Below, one piece after another: positions 61,150 through 64,000 of a stretch of DNA of 64,000 bases; positions within the stretch are counted from its first letter, which is position 1; every line of letters begins with the position of its first letter. The notes under the pieces were generated by a model. The model was not told the DNA's origin. It did no database searches and saw nothing but the letters and a program-made list of their open reading frames with translations. Source of the DNA: Exophiala sp. HKRS030 (Eukaryota > Ascomycota > Eurotiomycetes > Chaetothyriales > Herpotrichiellaceae); the NCBI GenBank assembly GCA_023897205.1, contig JAHWDD010000013.1, forward strand, positions 478,541-542,540, given 5' to 3'. A program made the position numbers and the translations under genes.

Positions 61150-64000
61150 AGGTTTTAATATTAGGCTACTAATTAACACTTCACACTTCTCTAGTAGAAT
61201 CATTCTCTTTTCTCTTCGCTCTTGCCTAGAAATTAATAGGAGTATCTAATTGTCCTTTATCGAACTCCTTCTTTCACTTCTATTCTGTTTCTAAATCTAT
61301 CACTCCGTTAGATAGTATGTGTTAACTCTGTAGCTAGTTAGCTAACTTTTACTTTAGAGATTTAGAACTTAAGAAGTGTACACAAATTTCGATAAATATC
61401 TAGTGAGAATAGATTAGCGTAGTAAGGGCATATCACGAGTAGGATTAGAGCCCTATAAGAGATAAGATTAAAGGTCTATATACAGCCTAATCTTCGTTTT
61501 CTTCTAGAGGGTTAGCGCAGTTTCCCGAGCTAGCAGCTCTTTTCCAGCGTGAGATATCTTAGCTTATTTTTATCTGGCCAACTGCACATCCTTTAACCAT
61601 GGCCTAATTTAGCGAGTATTCTCATTTTCCTGGCTCCGCTAATTTGCGACACATTGTAGACATGTTTATAATGTGTCTTATAACAATCTTCTCTAGCTCA
61701 TTTCGTCACTAAGCGTCACAAGATAAAACTGCTTCGCTAAATAGGCTTCACACTATATAGTTAGCTTTAAGCACATTTAAGAACATTCTTCTTAGTAAAC
61801 TATAAGCATTTCTCTTACCCATTTAAGTTATTAATATTCTTTAAGGCTTTTCATGACTATAACCATAAATCTTCTATTAAGTATATTAAGTGATATTATA
61901 TTTAATAATGTCTAGTCACGGCGATAAGTTTCTTTTAGTATCTTTACTCTAAAATTAGTGGAGATAGTCTCTATTTAGGGATAAGAAGATCTGCGCTAGA
62001 CTAGACTATCAAAATAGTAGCCTTTCTAATCAATATAACTAGGATAGAAATAAGATCTCATTAGCTCTAGACTAATATTAATATATTAATATTATTATAA
62101 AGATCTTAGGACTGGCCTTAATAAAGATTAAGTCACTCTATCTTCAGTTTTAACACGACTAGATAGATTTAGTTCGTCTTTATAGAGTAATATACCTAGA
62201 AGTGAGAAGCCATCTCTAAAGATATTAAAACTTTGTGAAAATAAAGACGCTATTATAAATAGTAGAAGACTTTAGAAATCAGGCTTAGCAGGCAATCTCA
62301 TAATGCTATAGAAGCTATTATCGCGCTTTCTTTCACTAAAACCTAAGGTCTTCCTAGTTATAACGGCCTCATGTAGGAAGCGAAAATTATACTAACTATT
62401 AAATATGTTTAGAAGGAAAGAGAATAAGAGTTACCCTAAATCCTTTAGGTAAAAAGATAACCCCTTTAATATAGCTACTTATACAGTTAATAAATAGGTA
62501 ATATAAACCTAGAGCTTAGGTAGGATACACCATTATAATAGGTAATTAACGGTCTTATAGGCCTATAGCTTATTACTTCTAGTGCCTATTTATTGTTATA
62601 GACTAGTGTGGTCTTAGGGTTATCTAAAGAATAAGTTTAGTAAAGAGATAACTAAATTCCGTGCGAATTAATAAGAGTAATTTCTATTATAAGGAAAAGT
62701 GATAATATAGTTTAACCCCATAAGAGGTTTATAGCACTAAACACTAGGTTCGTCTAAGATTAGCGCTAAGTTAAGACTAATAGAATTAAAGTCTTAACCT
62801 TAATCTTAAGTAGATCTAAACCACCAGCCATGAATTCAGACTAAGGCTTCCTAAGTGATTATAGGGGACATTATAGTGGGACCATTCCATTCGCTTATAC
62901 AAACTATTAAGGCCATATGTAATGAAAGGAAGATATGCATATATAACTTAGACTGTTTAAGTTAGTCTCGAAGTAGAGGTAAAAGCTAGTGAAAGAAGAA
63001 ATATAGTAGCCTTTATAACCTTTATATTTATAAGCTCTATAGGTAGGCAAGACGTAGCGATAACAGTTAAGTAATCATTTTGGCGAGCTTTCTAGTAACT
63101 CTAGGAGTGACTAATTCGTGGGTGTAAGCCTAGTTATGGGGCCCGCTAAGAAGTCATAAGAAAACTGCTGCCTAAACATTAGCTCTCCCAGATTTTAGTA
63201 GGTTCTGCGGGACTCACTCCATTTAAACGGGAGACAGATTAACGTTACCCATTCCCTCCCTCTTTATCGTTATCTTTTTCACCTAACCCTATATAGAACA
63301 CCGCAAAACACTTTACACTCTACTATTCCTATCCTTAACCCATTAACTAGAAACACACCCATACTAAGACGCACATTTATCCTCACCATATCGCAATTTA
63401 ATACCTTTAAGACCCCAATTCCCATTACTATATTTCGCACACTTTATACTCGTTCTCATAGTCTAATTTCTCCTTCCACTAACCTTCTTTAAAGCTACTA
63501 CGCATAGAGTCTTATTAAGGTATCTAACACTAATACCTAAGGAATATAGAGCTAATGTTTTGTGTTACTATGTTCATTATAGCGTCATTATTTAGCCCTT
63601 TCTAAAGACAAAGGCAAAGTTAAGTATTTTATCTCTAGGGACTTTACGAATGCGCCAGTATTTACTAATATAACTGAGATAACTCCAGCTAAATGTAATA
63701 ATATACTAAATATTAACATTACTACCTTACAGAAATAAGAAAATAACATTTAGATAATACTTCACTCCGACCACTATACTTATAAGAATATTATTAGGTG
63801 TAATTAGGAGTGTAACCATATTAATAAGCTTTATAAGAAATCACATAGCGACATAATAACTAGTAAGCTATAACTTATAACTTAGATCTATAATAATCTA
63901 TAAAAAGGAGATCAGAAAGTTAATGTTAGGATTAGAAAGGATTGTTCTGGCTACTTCCCTCACTATAGTATATATATATTAGCTAAATATAATAGCGAGT
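61150..64000. other. AT-rich RIP-mutated block, right edge
   Basis: RIP-type sequence resumes about 45 bp after the GcvT-like stop codon and runs to the window end. No frame over 60 codons survives. Milder patches at about 61,500-61,690 and 63,060-63,240 gave no recognisable protein. The part 63,241-63,480 is strand-asymmetric and described separately. Confidence 0.8.
63241..63480. other. Strand-asymmetric, G-depleted segment
   Basis: In these 240 bases I count about 12 G, 21 CpA and 0 TpG on the plus strand. Loss of TpG with CpA kept is what one-strand mutation would leave, in contrast to the rest of the block where both are depleted. Confidence 0.8.

Overview
The window looks like a piece of a filamentous ascomycete (Pezizomycotina) genome with a two-speed layout. 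Gene-like islands of ordinary base composition (1-783, about 4,200-5,850 and about 46,300-61,120) sit between long AT-rich blocks (about 785-4,150, 5,900-39,640, 42,560-46,050 and 61,150-64,000). The AT-rich blocks carry the mark of repeat-induced point mutation (RIP). CpA and TpG are nearly gone and TpA is in excess, while CpG is still common. In 10,561-10,620 I count TpA 14, ApT 8, CpA 0, TpG 0, ApC 1 and GpT 1. No ordinary gene is intact there.

Read through their stop codons, the AT-rich blocks are not only transposon debris. I can recognise RIP-decayed copies of several host-type protein genes: an indoleamine 2,3-dioxygenase (+, about 3,301-4,080), an AMP-dependent CoA ligase (-, about 9,145-10,260), a TmpA/TmpL-like membrane flavoprotein oxidoreductase (+, about 11,161-13,047), a patatin-like phospholipase (-, about 13,682-15,075), a CON7-like C2H2 transcription factor (-, about 24,901-25,380), a ferric-reductase-like protein (-, about 27,650-29,243) and a fungal protein-kinase-like gene (-, about 29,580-30,840). 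Several more frames read as decayed coding sequence that I cannot name. Also present are a retrotransposon RNase H relic, a 29-unit 15-bp minisatellite, purine-rich microsatellites, a GGACA satellite with a 100-N assembly gap, and two strong hairpins.

The island at 46.3-61.1 kb is not RIP-mutated, but much of it is broken in other ways. It holds a frameshifted PNP_UDP-type nucleoside phosphorylase pseudogene, an intact bHLH (SREBP-type) regulator, an ERCC6L2/Rad26-like SNF2 gene whose ATPase part is inverted relative to its C-terminal part, and an intact, divergent glycine-cleavage T-protein-like gene. The left edge holds the C-terminal half of an amino-acid permease.

Only three reading frames look functional: the permease fragment, the bHLH factor and the GcvT-like protein. 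The most interesting feature is the decayed set of host-type genes, especially the compact ligase / TmpL-like / patatin group and the ferric reductase / kinase tandem. These could be the remains of a duplicated or acquired gene cluster silenced by RIP.
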